A stretch of DNA of 64,000 nt. Source: Deinococcus aquaticus (GTDB lineage: Bacteria > Deinococcota > Deinococci > Deinococcales > Deinococcaceae). Positions 41,778-54,844 of the stretch are shown piece by piece. The notes beneath the pieces were generated by a model. It had not been told where the DNA came from. It made no database searches and was given only the letters and a program-made list of their open reading frames with translations. The position numbers and the translations under genes were made by a program. The DNA lies in assembly GCF_028622095.1 (NCBI RefSeq), contig NZ_CP115165.1, positions 1,091,001 to 1,155,000 on the forward strand, written 5' to 3'. How positions within the stretch are numbered: the stretch's first letter is position 1; each line of letters opens with the position of its first letter.

Positions 41778-43013
41778 TCAGCGGGACTGACCGGCGGCGT
41801 TCAGGTTCAGGGTGGTGTGCAGGCCCGAGTCCAGCACGCGCAGGCCCTGGCCGCCCCCGGCCACCGCGAAGGTCCCGTCGGGCAGGGTCGCCACGTCCAT
41901 CGGGTGCGTCATGGGCACCTGCGAGACCGGGCCGCCCGTCAGGGGCACGCGGGTCATCATGCCCGCGCGGTCGCTCAGGACGGCGGTGGTGTCGTTCACA
42001 CTGAACTTGTCCGGGTGGCCCGGCACCGCCCAGGTCTGCACGACCCGACCGGCCAGGGTGACTCGCAGCAGCCGTCCGTTCACGTCCAGCACCAGCAGGT
42101 CACCCTGGTACGTGTCGAGCGCCACGGGCATGCCGCCCAGGATCACGCGGCGCTGCACGGCCAGCGTGTCCGGATTCAGGCTGCACAGTTCGCCGCTCAG
42201 GCGGTGCGTGACGAACAGTTGCCCGCCCAGCATCAGCACGCCGTCCATCACGTCCGCCAGCGGCATGCCGTCCTCGCGGGCCAGCGTGACCTGCGCGCCG
42301 CCCAGCACGCCCACCTCGCCGCGCACGCCCTTGAAGTACACCCGCGCCCCGCCGGGACCGCTGACGGCGCTCAGCCCCGCCACGCCGTCCGGCACGGCGT
42401 ACGAGCGGCGCACCTGAAGCGGCGCGGTCTGCACTTCCAGCACGCGGTCGTTCGCGGCGTCCGCCAGGAACACCCGGCCCCCCAGGCGCACGCCCTCGGT
42501 GAACCAGGGCGTCTGCGTGCCGCCTACCGTCAGGCTGGCCTGCACGTGGTCGCCGCGCAGCACGGTCAGCGTGCCGCCCCGGTCGTTACTGGCGACCAGC
42601 ACGTCCCGGCCGGTACTGACGACCACCGCCGGGTCCGGCAGGACGCCCGCCACGCCACTGGACGGGTTCAGGAACGCCAGCGAGGCCAGCACGCCCGTCA
42701 CCACGGCGGCGGCGCTCAGCGCGGCGGGCCACCAGCGGCGCGCAGGGCGGGCAGTCGGCCGGTCAGGGACAGGCACCGGGTCCGCGAGCGGCGGCCGGGC
42801 CGCGCTCGCCTGCGCCAGGATCGCGGCCCGCAGTCCGGGCGGCGGGGCCACCTCGGGCACGTCTTCCAGCAGCGCCAGTTGCAGGTCGCGCAGGAACGCC
42901 AGGTCCGCGCGGCAGTCCGGGCACTCCCGCAGGTGCGCCTGCTCGCCGTCACTCAGGGGCACGCCTAACTGCACGTGCCGTTCCAGGCGTCCGGTCAGGT
43001 CGCCGCAGTTCAT
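41778..43013 (-). CDS. Zinc-finger anti-sigma factor with large outer domain
   Basis: A 411-residue single-pass protein. The N-terminal zinc anti-sigma domain has HLRECPDC (HxxxCxxC) near residue 29. A membrane helix lies near 90-110 (WPAALSAAAVVTGVLASLAF). The remaining ~300 residues form repeated beta units (RDVLVASNDRGGTLTVL, GRVFLADAANDRVLEV, HPMDVATLPDGTFAVAGG), a beta-propeller-like sensor outside the membrane. Its ATG overlaps the sigma stop by one base (TGATG). It should bind the ECF sigma encoded upstream. Confidence 0.9.
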   Translation of the reverse strand: MNCGDLTGRLERHVQLGVPLSDGEQAHLRECPDCRADLAFLRDLQLALLEDVPEVAPPPGLRAAILAQASAARPPLADPVPVPDRPTARPARRWWPAALSAAAVVTGVLASLAFLNPSSGVAGVLPDPAVVVSTGRDVLVASNDRGGTLTVLRGDHVQASLTVGGTQTPWFTEGVRLGGRVFLADAANDRVLEVQTAPLQVRRSYAVPDGVAGLSAVSGPGGARVYFKGVRGEVGVLGGAQVTLAREDGMPLADVMDGVLMLGGQLFVTHRLSGELCSLNPDTLAVQRRVILGGMPVALDTYQGDLLVLDVNGRLLRVTLAGRVVQTWAVPGHPDKFSVNDTTAVLSDRAGMMTRVPLTGGPVSQVPMTHPMDVATLPDGTFAVAGGGQGLRVLDSGLHTTLNLNAAGQSR

Positions 43014-43669
43014 CAGTCCAGCCACGCTCCGCCCTCCTTGCCCAGCTGCGTTTTCAGGTGCTTCAGTGCGTAACTCAGGCGGCTTTTCACCGTGCCGACC
43101 GGCACCCCCATCGCCAGTGCGATCTCCTCGCGGGATTCGGCGCGCAGGTACGCCCGCTCGACCGTCTCGCGGTGCGTGTCCGACAGGCCCGACAGCGCCG
43201 CGCGCACCTGATCTCGCTGCGCCCGTTCCTCGCTGCGGCCCTCCGGGCCGGGCCGCCCGTCCGCCAGGGGGCGCTCCTCGCCGTCCTCGGTGTGCAGCGG
43301 CACGGTGGCGCGCGCCGCCCGCAGCCGGTCCAGCGCCCGCGAGCGCGCCATGACCAGCAGGTACGCCCGCAGGCCCGCCCGCGCCGGATCGAACGCCTCC
43401 GGCCGGTCCCACAGGCGCAGGAACACGTCCTGCGTGACCTCCTGCGCCGTTCCCTGGTCCAGCAGGCGACTCAGCACGCCCAGCACCGCGCCGGCGTGCC
43501 GGTCGTACGCCTCGGCCAGCGCCGCCTCGTCCCGCCGCGCCAGCCGGGCAGCCAGCACCGCGTCGTCCGCGGCGGCCGGCCCTGGCAGCACAGGCGACGC
43601 GTCCGCGTCCGCTGGCTGCGGAGCGGACCGTGCGGGGTGGGAGCGGGAGTCGGCCATGACCAGGGTCAT
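43013..43669 (-). CDS. ECF RNA polymerase sigma factor
   Basis: About 218 residues with sigma region 2 (GTAQEVTQDVFLRLWDRPEA near residue 80) and region 4 (ESREEIALAMGVPVGTVKSR near 180), the ECF layout. A Pro/Ala-rich extension of about 45 residues precedes region 2. The start is uncertain among ATG codons at 43678, 43669 and 43657; TATGGT and TATGAC boxes nearby make leaderless starts possible. Coupled to its anti-sigma. Confidence 0.9.
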   Translation of the reverse strand: MTLVMADSRSHPARSAPQPADADASPVLPGPAAADDAVLAARLARRDEAALAEAYDRHAGAVLGVLSRLLDQGTAQEVTQDVFLRLWDRPEAFDPARAGLRAYLLVMARSRALDRLRAARATVPLHTEDGEERPLADGRPGPEGRSEERAQRDQVRAALSGLSDTHRETVERAYLRAESREEIALAMGVPVGTVKSRLSYALKHLKTQLGKEGGAWLD

Positions 43670-43773
43670 ACCTACCATACGGGCCGCGCCGCCGCCGGGT
43701 TCAATCCTGCCGTCTGCTGCGCCGCACAGAACCGGGCGCGCACAGAACCAGTCGCCACACACGCAACAGAACA

Positions 43774-43797
43774 GCCCCCCTCGCAGTGGAGGGGGGC
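43774..43797 (-). terminator. Terminator of ftsH
   Basis: GCCCCCCTC/GAGGGGGGC with a 6-base loop; on the minus strand it is followed by TGTTCTGTT. It lies 17 bases past the ftsH stop. Confidence 0.75.
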
Positions 43798-43814
43798 CGG
43801 ACGGTCGGGAAAGC

Positions 43815-45698
<1,884 letters not shown>

Positions 45699-45819
45699 GA
45701 ACAGTCCTCCGGGGGAGTGAATGGGGCGTTCGGGGCACCCTTGGCCCCACTGAAGTTGAGTGTACCAGACTCAAGGTGTATGAAATTGTCCCGATTTCAC
45801 AGCCTTCCTCACCTGCGCT

Positions 45820-46296
45820 TTAGCCTTCGGCAACCTTTGCCCGTGCCCCCTGGCCACTGCGTCGCCACGCTACCCCCAGCGCCAGCAGACCCAGCGGCAC
45901 GCCCACCCACACCGCCAGAAACAGCGCCACCGGCAGGAAGTTCAGCGCAATCCCGAGCCACTGGCCGCGCCCCTCGAAGCGCAGGTCCACGTTCTGCGCC
46001 TCCAGTTGCGCGGCCAGCGCACCGTCCGGCATCACCGCACTGTCCGGCAGGCGCACCCGTACCCGCTGACCGCCGCGCAGCCACGCCTGAACGTTCCCTC
46101 CATCCCGCATGACCACCCGCTCGATCCGCCCGTCCGCCACCAACTCCTGGAACGCCGCCCCGCTGACACTGCTGCCCGCACCACCCAGCGCCCGCCAGCC
46201 CAGCAGGCCCAGTCCCGCGAACCACACCAGCGCCAGCACACCGGCCAGCACCGCCCACCCGTTCCACCGTCTGCCCGTCTGTCCGCTGCGTGTCAT
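45820..46296 (-). CDS. FtsH N-terminal domain paralogue lacking AAA and protease
   Basis: A 158-residue protein that matches only the N-terminus of FtsH: membrane helix (WAVLAGVLALVWFAGLGLLG), outer domain (AAFQELVADGRIERVVMRDG) and second helix. The segment QNVDLRFEGRGQWLGIALNF aligns with [20 protein letters not shown] of the FtsH next door. It stops after about ten residues beyond the second helix, with no ATPase or zinc site and no remnant of them. GAGG lies before the ATG. It reads toward ftsH with 121 bases between. It could join FtsH hexamers or bind the same partners. Confidence 0.85.
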   Translation of the reverse strand: MTRSGQTGRRWNGWAVLAGVLALVWFAGLGLLGWRALGGAGSSVSGAAFQELVADGRIERVVMRDGGNVQAWLRGGQRVRVRLPDSAVMPDGALAAQLEAQNVDLRFEGRGQWLGIALNFLPVALFLAVWVGVPLGLLALGVAWRRSGQGARAKVAEG

Positions 46297-46371
46297 GGCC
46301 CTCACCTCATCACGCCGCGCCCTGGCCCGCAACCACCCAAAGCATGACCGGCCGCGCTATCCTGAGGAAGA

Positions 46372-47796
46372 ATGATTGACGTGGCCACCACCTGGCAGCA
46401 AGTCTGCGCGGCACTCGCGGGCGGCGACTACGACGCGGCCTTTTCCATCCTGGAGGCCGCCATGCAGGAAGCCCGCAAACCCGAACGCGCCCGGCTGGCC
46501 CTGTACCTGGGCAGCGTGCACGCCCTGTACGGCGACTCGGCCCTCGCCGAGATCGGCGCGGCGCTGCGCGAGGCCCGCACCCTCGACCCGGCCGTGCGCG
46601 CCGACCCGCTGCACCTCGCGCTGATCGCGGAACTCGACGCCCGCACCCACGGCCCGGACGCCACCGCGCCCGCGCAGGCCGTGCGGGACGCTGCCGACCC
46701 GCTGGCCCGCTTTCACGCCATGTGCGCCCTGGCCCTGGCCGAGAAACCGCAGGAGGCGCTGGACCTGCACCTTCCCATCGCGGATCTGCCTGTGCACCTG
46801 CGCTGGCGGCTGCGGTCCTGGGAGGCCGACGCGCACGAGCAACTGGGCCAGACGACCGAGGCCGTCAACCTGTACGCCGAGGCCGCGCACCACGCCGAGG
46901 GCCTGAACCGCGCCGTGATGCTTCAGGAACAGGCGGCGCTGCTGCTGCAAGAAGGCCAGTCGGAAGCCGCGAACGCCGCGCTGAACCAGGCCCGTCCCCT
47001 GTACCCCGCGCATCCCCCGCAGGACGATCTGGAAGAACTCAGCCTGAACCTCGCCACCTGGCACTACCTGCGCGCCCAGACTCTCCTGAACCTCGGGCAG
47101 CCCGACACGGCGCACGACATGATCCGCGAGGCCGCCCGCCTGGAAGCGCAGTACGGCGACCCCAGTTACGGCGTGGCCCTGGTGCGCGGTCAGGTCCTGA
47201 CCCACCTGGGCCAGCAGGAGCAGGCCATCACCGCCTTCGAGACGGCGCTGGCCCTGGCGACCGAAACGGACCGCCCCTACGCCAACCACGAACTGGGCGT
47301 GGCCCTGCTGGACCTCGACCGGCCCGTCGAGGCCCGCGAGAAACTCGAGGCGGTCCTGAACGAACCCGAGTACCCCTACCTGCCCGAGGTCCTGGCCGAC
47401 GTGGCCGAATGCGATTACCGCCTGGGCCGCCTGCAGGAAGCGCAACTGGCGGCCGAGCAGGCCCTGGCGCAGGGGGCCGTGGTGCCCGCCAGTCTGGTGC
47501 TGGGCAGCGTCGCCCTGGATTACTTCCAGCTGGACGAGGCGCTCGAACACTACCAGCGCGTGATCCGCGAGGCCGCCCCCGACAGCCGCGACTGGATCGC
47601 CGCGCACCAGATGGCCACCGACGTGATGGCCCAGCAGGGCTTCCCGGACCCCGCCGCCGCCTACGCCCACGCGCAGCAGGCCCTGACCCACACGCCGGAA
47701 AGTGACGACTGGCACGGCACGCTGATCGAGCACATGCGCCGCGCCGAGGCGCTGATGGCCGAGAAGGGCGGCAGCGGCGGCCGCATGCTGAACTGA
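46372..47796 (+). CDS. Tetratricopeptide-repeat protein
   Basis: A 474-residue soluble protein made of about ten TPR-like helix pairs, for example [20 protein letters not shown] near residue 163, [20 protein letters not shown] near 280 and [20 protein letters not shown] near 315. It probably serves as a protein-binding scaffold in the cytoplasm. GAGGAAGA precedes the ATG and TATCCT lies eight bases upstream. The TGA stop is the left flank of repeat copy E. Confidence 0.88.
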   Translation: MIDVATTWQQVCAALAGGDYDAAFSILEAAMQEARKPERARLALYLGSVHALYGDSALAEIGAALREARTLDPAVRADPLHLALIAELDARTHGPDATAPAQAVRDAADPLARFHAMCALALAEKPQEALDLHLPIADLPVHLRWRLRSWEADAHEQLGQTTEAVNLYAEAAHHAEGLNRAVMLQEQAALLLQEGQSEAANAALNQARPLYPAHPPQDDLEELSLNLATWHYLRAQTLLNLGQPDTAHDMIREAARLEAQYGDPSYGVALVRGQVLTHLGQQEQAITAFETALALATETDRPYANHELGVALLDLDRPVEAREKLEAVLNEPEYPYLPEVLADVAECDYRLGRLQEAQLAAEQALAQGAVVPASLVLGSVALDYFQLDEALEHYQRVIREAAPDSRDWIAAHQMATDVMAQQGFPDPAAAYAHAQQALTHTPESDDWHGTLIEHMRRAEALMAEKGGSGGRMLN

Positions 47797-47916
47797 TACG
47801 GACTCCGGTTGAATGGCCTGCAAAGCCGCTGGATCCGAGCGGACGCGACTCATAGAAGCGGACGCGACTCGTAGAGCTGCCCCGCAGAGGAGGAGCAGAA
47901 CGGACGGAGTCCGTAT
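47796..47916 (+). repeat. Interspersed MITE-like repeat, copy E (rearranged)
   Basis: A 121-bp copy with intact ends ATACGGACTCCG and CGGAGTCCGTAT and TGA flanks; the left TGA is the stop codon of the TPR gene. The inner part is altered: GCGGACGCGACTC(A/G)TAGA occurs twice in tandem and hairpin 2 is missing. Its two ends are better matched to each other than in other copies. Confidence 0.82.
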
Positions 47917-47952
47917 GACAGCGGCGCCGAATCTACCCGAGTCACACAGCTG

Positions 47953-47996
47953 CACAGTCCGCCCCCAGAAGAGTGATCCTCTGGGGGCGGACTGTG
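47953..47996. terminator. Strong bidirectional terminator
   Basis: A perfect 17-bp stem CACAGTCCGCCCCCAGA/TCTGGGGGCGGACTGTG with a 10-base loop, placed between the converging TPR and beta-propeller genes. Confidence 0.85.
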
Positions 47997-48033
47997 AACC
48001 GGCGGGTGGTGCGGCGGAGCGGTCTGTGCGTCG

Positions 48034-49821
48034 TTACTTCACGTTGAAGACCGTGACGCTGCCGGGTTTGCCCAGCAGGCCGGAGCCGACCATCACCTGC
48101 TGACCGTTCTGCGACCACGCCAGCAGCCCGGTGGACGTGTTGAACTGACCGGTGCGGGTCAACAGGGCCCCGGTGCCCGTGTCGAAGATCTGCAGGGCGT
48201 TCTGCGCCGCGCCGGTCAGGACGGCCAGTTGCTTGCCGTTCGGGTTGAAACTCAGCGCGCGGACGCTGTCCGGGAAGCTCAGGGTCTTGAAGGCGGTGGT
48301 CGCGCCGGGTTTCAGCAGGGCCACGCGCCGCCCATCGTTGTCGTCCACGTACACCACGGCCAGCGTGCCTCCGGCACTCTGCTGGAATTCGGTCGCTTCG
48401 GCCCCGGCGGGCAGCGCGAAGGCCAGGGTCTGCTTGCCGGTGGCCACGTCGTAACGGAACACGTTGCCTTCGTGCGGAATCACGTAGATGCCCTTGCCGT
48501 CGGGGGTGGGCAGGGCGTCGTGAAGGTCCTCGACGTTCAGTTGCTTGGCCGTGACCTTGCGGATCAGCTTGCCGGTCGTGGCGTTCATGAGGGCCATGCC
48601 GTAGTACCCGCTGGCGACGGCGAACGTGCCGTCCGGCGAGGCGTGCAGGGTGCCGTACTCGCCGTCCTCGTCCAGGGTGGCGACGTTCACGGTCACGCCA
48701 GCGCGCCGCACGGCCACGTTCAGGTCGCGCAGCGTCCAGATGTTGTTCGCCTGCGCCACGAAGGTGTCCAGGCGTCCGCTGCCGCCCACCTTCAGTTCCT
48801 GCATGGACCCCAGGTTCAGGAACCGTCCCAGACCCGCGTGCGGCACGTTCCCGACGAACGCGCCGGTCCAGGCGTTACTGGACGGCAGGATGTTCGCCTG
48901 CGTGGCGGGCGCTTCCAGGTCCTGCGGGTCCAGCAGGGCCACCTGACCGCCCAGGGTCAGCAGTTCCCCGCCGGGGCCGGTGACCAGTGGGCCGTCCGCG
49001 TCGAGCATGAAGGGCTCGCCGCTGGCCCGACCGGTCTGCGGGTCGATGCGCTGCGCCTCGCCGTACGACACGGCCAGCAGGTCCGTGTCGCTCAGGAACA
49101 GCAGCGAGTCCTCCTGCGGGTCGAGGTCCTCGCCCCCTTCCAGGCTCACGGCCTGCGCCTGACCGGCGCGCAGGACCAGGGCCTCGCTGCCGGTCCGGAC
49201 GGCGACCGCCTGCCCGTCCGGGCTGAAACTGGCTCCCAGCACGCCGGGTTCCTCGGTCAGCGGGGACTCGGCCAGCACCTTCCGGTCGGCGAGGGTCATG
49301 AACTGCACGCGGTCCTCGAAGGCCAGCGCGGCCCGCGTGCCGTCGGGCGAGACGGCCACCGAGTAGAGGTCACCGCCGCCCATCAGGTCACTGCGCCGGC
49401 CGGTGCCCAGGTCCAGGCGGGTCAGGGTCCCGTCGTTCAGCATCAGCAGGGCCCCCTGCGCGTCGAAGGCCAGGGTAGCGTCGTACGCGGTCTCGCCGCT
49501 GCGCACCTCACGGCCGGTCGCCACGTCCCACACCGTCCACTGACGGGTGTTCATGGCGGCCACGCGCGTGCCGTCCGGACTGACTGCCAGCCCCTCGATG
49601 CTGCCCTGCAGGCTGTAGAAGCCGGTGGTGGTGCGCAGCTTCGAGTCCAGGATCAGGATGCCGTTGTCGGCGTTCACGGCCACACGCCCGCCCGGCAGGA
49701 ACGCCGCGAACTGCGTGTCCGCGCCGGGCACGGTGTACACCTGCGCGGGCGTGAGGGTCAGGGCGGACGCGGCGGTGCTGAGGCTCAGCGCGGCACTCAG
49801 GAACAGGGCAGTGATTTTCAT
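48034..49821 (-). CDS. Secreted WD40-like beta-propeller protein
   Basis: A 595-residue protein with a signal peptide (MKITALFLSAALSLSTAASA) and many repeated beta units of the type SPDGTRVAAMNTRQWTVWDV, SPDGTRAALAFEDRVQFMTL and SFSPDGQAVAVRTGSEALVL, consistent with one or two WD40/PQQ-type propellers. No catalytic residues are evident. TACAGT lies seven bases before the ATG, so the mRNA is probably leaderless. A longer in-frame start upstream is rejected because it would lie before this box. Confidence 0.88.
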   Translation of the reverse strand: MKITALFLSAALSLSTAASALTLTPAQVYTVPGADTQFAAFLPGGRVAVNADNGILILDSKLRTTTGFYSLQGSIEGLAVSPDGTRVAAMNTRQWTVWDVATGREVRSGETAYDATLAFDAQGALLMLNDGTLTRLDLGTGRRSDLMGGGDLYSVAVSPDGTRAALAFEDRVQFMTLADRKVLAESPLTEEPGVLGASFSPDGQAVAVRTGSEALVLRAGQAQAVSLEGGEDLDPQEDSLLFLSDTDLLAVSYGEAQRIDPQTGRASGEPFMLDADGPLVTGPGGELLTLGGQVALLDPQDLEAPATQANILPSSNAWTGAFVGNVPHAGLGRFLNLGSMQELKVGGSGRLDTFVAQANNIWTLRDLNVAVRRAGVTVNVATLDEDGEYGTLHASPDGTFAVASGYYGMALMNATTGKLIRKVTAKQLNVEDLHDALPTPDGKGIYVIPHEGNVFRYDVATGKQTLAFALPAGAEATEFQQSAGGTLAVVYVDDNDGRRVALLKPGATTAFKTLSFPDSVRALSFNPNGKQLAVLTGAAQNALQIFDTGTGALLTRTGQFNTSTGLLAWSQNGQQVMVGSGLLGKPGSVTVFNVK

Positions 49822-49840
49822 GAGACCCACTGTAAACAAC

Positions 49841-49889
49841 TTCACACGGCCTGCTCGTCCCACTTTTGCGTGAGGGCTGGCCGTGTGAA
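49841..49889 (-). other. Inverted repeat between glnS and the propeller gene
   Basis: TTCACACGGCC at 49841-49851 pairs with GGCCGTGTGAA at 49879-49889 around a 27-base loop. On the minus strand it follows the glnS stop and precedes TACAGT of the next gene, so it could be a terminator, an operator, or both. Confidence 0.5.
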
Positions 49890-49950
49890 CCGGGTTCAGA
49901 AAGGTGGGGACTGGGCGGTCAGCGCCAGCCGTTCAGCTCAGCCGTGCGGG

Positions 49951-52449
<2,499 letters not shown>

Positions 52450-52504
52450 GCTGCCCAGCATAGCGGGGTCCGGCGAAGGTCCGCCCGACCCTCACGACAG
52501 TTCA

Positions 52505-52534
52505 CGCCCCCCAGGTACACGTGCCTGGGGGGCG
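52505..52534 (-). terminator. Hairpin upstream of glnS
   Basis: CGCCCCCCAGG/CCTGGGGGGCG, an 11-bp stem with an 8-base loop, lies between repeat copy F and the glnS promoter. It probably ends transcription from the upstream membrane-protein gene. No T tract follows. Confidence 0.6.
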
Positions 52535-52559
52535 CGGGCAGGAGCCGAACGGATTCCTC

Positions 52560-52694
52560 ATACGGATTCCGTCTGTTTCGTTCACAACCCGGCACTTCAC
52601 CGGGTTGCCAACTCCACGTCCGGAACCCGTTTCTCTCCTACTCGCATCCGCTCGGATTGAACGGCTTTATAAGCCATTCAATCGGAGTCCGTCT
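52560..52694 (-). repeat. Interspersed MITE-like repeat, copy F
   Basis: A 135-bp copy. One end is ATACGGATTCCG flanked by TCA; the other reads CGGAGTCCGTC and runs into TTA, which is the TAA stop of the adjacent membrane-protein gene on the minus strand. Hairpin 1 is GATTGAATGGCTTATAAAGCC...TTCAATC and hairpin 2 AACCCGG/CCGGGTT. Confidence 0.86.
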
Positions 52695-53167
52695 TACAGC
52701 GTGACGTGATACGTGACGACCGCCGGCACCAAGAACAGGGCGCCCATGATGAACGACAGGGCCAGGTTGTGCTCCTCGCGCATCTCGCGGCGGATGTAGC
52801 GCAGCACCCCCTCGCCCTTGCGGCGGGCCAGCGTGCCGAACACGGCCAGGACGCCCAGCGTGAACAGCAGCAGCGTCACGAGGACCGCCACGGCCAGCCA
52901 CGTGAACGCCTCTGCCCAGGTGCCGTCCGCAGGAGCAGGGCTGGCGACGGTGCGGCTCAGCAGCAGGCTGAAGCCCAGCGACACCCAGAAGAACACCGCG
53001 CCGATCGCGGCGGTCTGGTGTTCCTCGATCTCGGTGATCAGTTCCCGCACCCGCACGCCCAGCACCGCGCGGATGAACAGCAGGCTGATCAGCAGGGTGG
53101 GCAGCCACACGGCGAGGTTCCAGCCCAGCTCGGTCACCAGGGTCGTCAGCAGGTCAGTGAAGGTCAT
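52694..53167 (-). CDS. Small integral membrane protein
   Basis: A 157-residue protein with three to four membrane helices (VWLPTLLISLLFIRAVLGV, AIGAVFFWVSLGFSLLL, LAVAVLVTLLLFTLGVLAVF, LSFIMGALFLVPAVVTY). Short charged motifs RELITEIEEHQTAA and RREMREEHNLALS precede helices 2 and 4, suggesting an internal duplication as in DUF350-like proteins, but this is tentative. TATAAC lies eight bases before the ATG. Function unknown. Confidence 0.75.
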   Translation of the reverse strand: MTFTDLLTTLVTELGWNLAVWLPTLLISLLFIRAVLGVRVRELITEIEEHQTAAIGAVFFWVSLGFSLLLSRTVASPAPADGTWAEAFTWLAVAVLVTLLLFTLGVLAVFGTLARRKGEGVLRYIRREMREEHNLALSFIMGALFLVPAVVTYHVTL

Positions 53168-53272
53168 GACTTCCAGTTATACCGGGCGCGCCCGCCCGCA
53201 CCGTCCCAGGTTGCCGTGCCATCCGGTGTGACCTCGCAGTGATCCGCGCCGCTCTCGCCTACCCTGGGCCGC

Positions 53273-54076
53273 ATGACCCGACCCACCTTCCAGCTGCGGC
53301 ACGTGACCGACCCCGGCGACCCGGCCATTGCCGCGTTCGGGCGCGTGCAGGAGGCCAGTTACTACGCGCCGGACATGCTGATCCCCCCGGAGGTCTTCGG
53401 ACACCTCATCACGCGCCGCGACCCCGTCCGCGAGGACCGCCTGCTGGTCGCGCAGACAGCGGATGGCGAGGTGCTGGGCGGCACGCTGTACGCGCTGCTG
53501 CCCCTGCCGGGCGACGTGCGCGGCGCGGTGTTCAACTCGTTCATGGCAGTCACGCGGGCCGCGCGTGGCCTGGGCGTGGGCCGCGCCCTGCACCGCGCCA
53601 CCCTGGACGGTGCCCGGCAGGCGGGTCTGCGCGGCGTGTTCGCCGACAGCGTGCACCCCTCCCGGCAGGACGCCGCCGACCGGGCCGCCGAGGCCGCGAC
53701 CGGCGTGGACCCGGCGGCCCGGCGCGCGGCCCTGCACGCGCTGGGCCTGCGCACCGTGGATCTCCCGTACTGGCAGCCGGTGGGCGGCCCTGACGGCGGC
53801 CCGCTGACCGACCTGGACCTGCTGTACCACCCGCTGGACCCGGACGAGATGAACCCAGACGAGATGAGCCCAGACGAGATGAGCCCGGACGACCGGAGCG
53901 TGCCGCTGGCGCTGGTGACCGGCGTGCTGCGCGCCTACTGGACCGGCTGGCTGGGGGGGGAGCGGGCGCAGGCGGAAGCTCAGGCTCTGGCGGGCCGCGC
54001 CGGGAATGCGGAACGGGTGGAGCTGCTGGCGGGCACGGACACCCCGGCGTACTGGGCGGGCTCAGCGCCGCGCTGA
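53273..54076 (+). CDS. GNAT-family acetyltransferase with repeat insert
   Basis: A 267-residue protein with acetyl-CoA binding motif [20 protein letters not shown] near residue 95, the N-acetyltransferase hallmark. Its substrate is unknown. After the core (about residue 190) comes an acidic tandem insert of PDEM(N/S) units, then a helical C-terminus. TACCCT lies seven bases before the ATG. The last 15 bases overlap the end of the opposing gene. Confidence 0.82.
   Translation: MTRPTFQLRHVTDPGDPAIAAFGRVQEASYYAPDMLIPPEVFGHLITRRDPVREDRLLVAQTADGEVLGGTLYALLPLPGDVRGAVFNSFMAVTRAARGLGVGRALHRATLDGARQAGLRGVFADSVHPSRQDAADRAAEAATGVDPAARRAALHALGLRTVDLPYWQPVGGPDGGPLTDLDLLYHPLDPDEMNPDEMSPDEMSPDDRSVPLALVTGVLRAYWTGWLGGERAQAEAQALAGRAGNAERVELLAGTDTPAYWAGSAPR
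53843..53887 (+). repeat. In-frame 15-bp tandem repeat
   Basis: Three copies of GACGAGATGA(A/G)CCC(A/G) in a row encode [15 protein letters not shown] inside the acetyltransferase gene. Each unit keeps the frame, so copy number can vary without breaking the gene. Confidence 0.85.
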
Positions 54077-54772
54077 CAGGCTGCCCAGCACGCCGCGCAC
54101 CTGGGCCTGCATATCGCGGTCCAGGGCGTCCTGCGCGTTCAGGGTGGCGGCGCGGGTCAGGACCGCGCGGGCCTGCGGGTCCCTGATCAGGCTCATGGCG
54201 ATCCCGGCGTGCGCCTGCACGAACACGCTGTCCGGGGCGGCGCGGGCGGCGCGCGTGGCGAGGTCGCGGGCGCGGCCGGCGTTCCCGCCGCTGAACACCC
54301 CGGCCTTCGCCCAGGCGCCGGCATGCCACTCGGCCAGGACGGCCAGCAGGTCCGGCCGGTCGGGGGCCAGGGTCAGGGCACGGTCCAGGGCGGCGCGGGC
54401 CTGCTGCGCGGTGTTCAGGGCGCCCAGCGTGTAGCCCCCGGCGCGGGCCTGTAATCCCAGGGCGCTGCCCAGCGCGAGGTAACTGTCGGCGCTGCCGGGC
54501 GCGGTGCTCACGGCCTGCCGGGCGGCAGTCACGGCCCGCGCGGTCCAGTCGGGCCCGGCGGCGCGGTACTCGGTCATGGCGGCGGCGGCCCGGCTGGCAG
54601 TCAGGGGGTCGCCGCTCTGCGTGGCGGCCGCGAAGGCGCGGGCGTACTCGCCGCTGGTCAGCAGGGTGTCCGCTGCTGAGGCCACGGCGGAGGCAGGTGC
54701 AGCCAGGGCCGGGGTTGCCAGGGCCGGGACCGCCGCACACAGGAGCAGAGTCATGAAAGAGCCGCGCTTCAC
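54062..54772 (-). CDS. Secreted TPR-like protein
   Basis: A 236-residue protein with a signal peptide ([20 protein letters not shown]) and helical repeats ([20 protein letters not shown], then [20 protein letters not shown] and [20 protein letters not shown]) typical of TPR folds. The GTG start is chosen because TATCGT lies seven bases upstream. It overlaps the opposing acetyltransferase by 15 bases. Function unknown. Confidence 0.8.
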   Translation of the reverse strand: MKRGSFMTLLLCAAVPALATPALAAPASAVASAADTLLTSGEYARAFAAATQSGDPLTASRAAAAMTEYRAAGPDWTARAVTAARQAVSTAPGSADSYLALGSALGLQARAGGYTLGALNTAQQARAALDRALTLAPDRPDLLAVLAEWHAGAWAKAGVFSGGNAGRARDLATRAARAAPDSVFVQAHAGIAMSLIRDPQARAVLTRAATLNAQDALDRDMQAQVRGVLGSLSARR

Positions 54773-54844
54773 GTCTGCCACGATAGCGGGCGAACGTGAA
54801 GCGCGGCTGATGGACGGGCGCTCTGGCCGGAGAGGACCGGCAGG

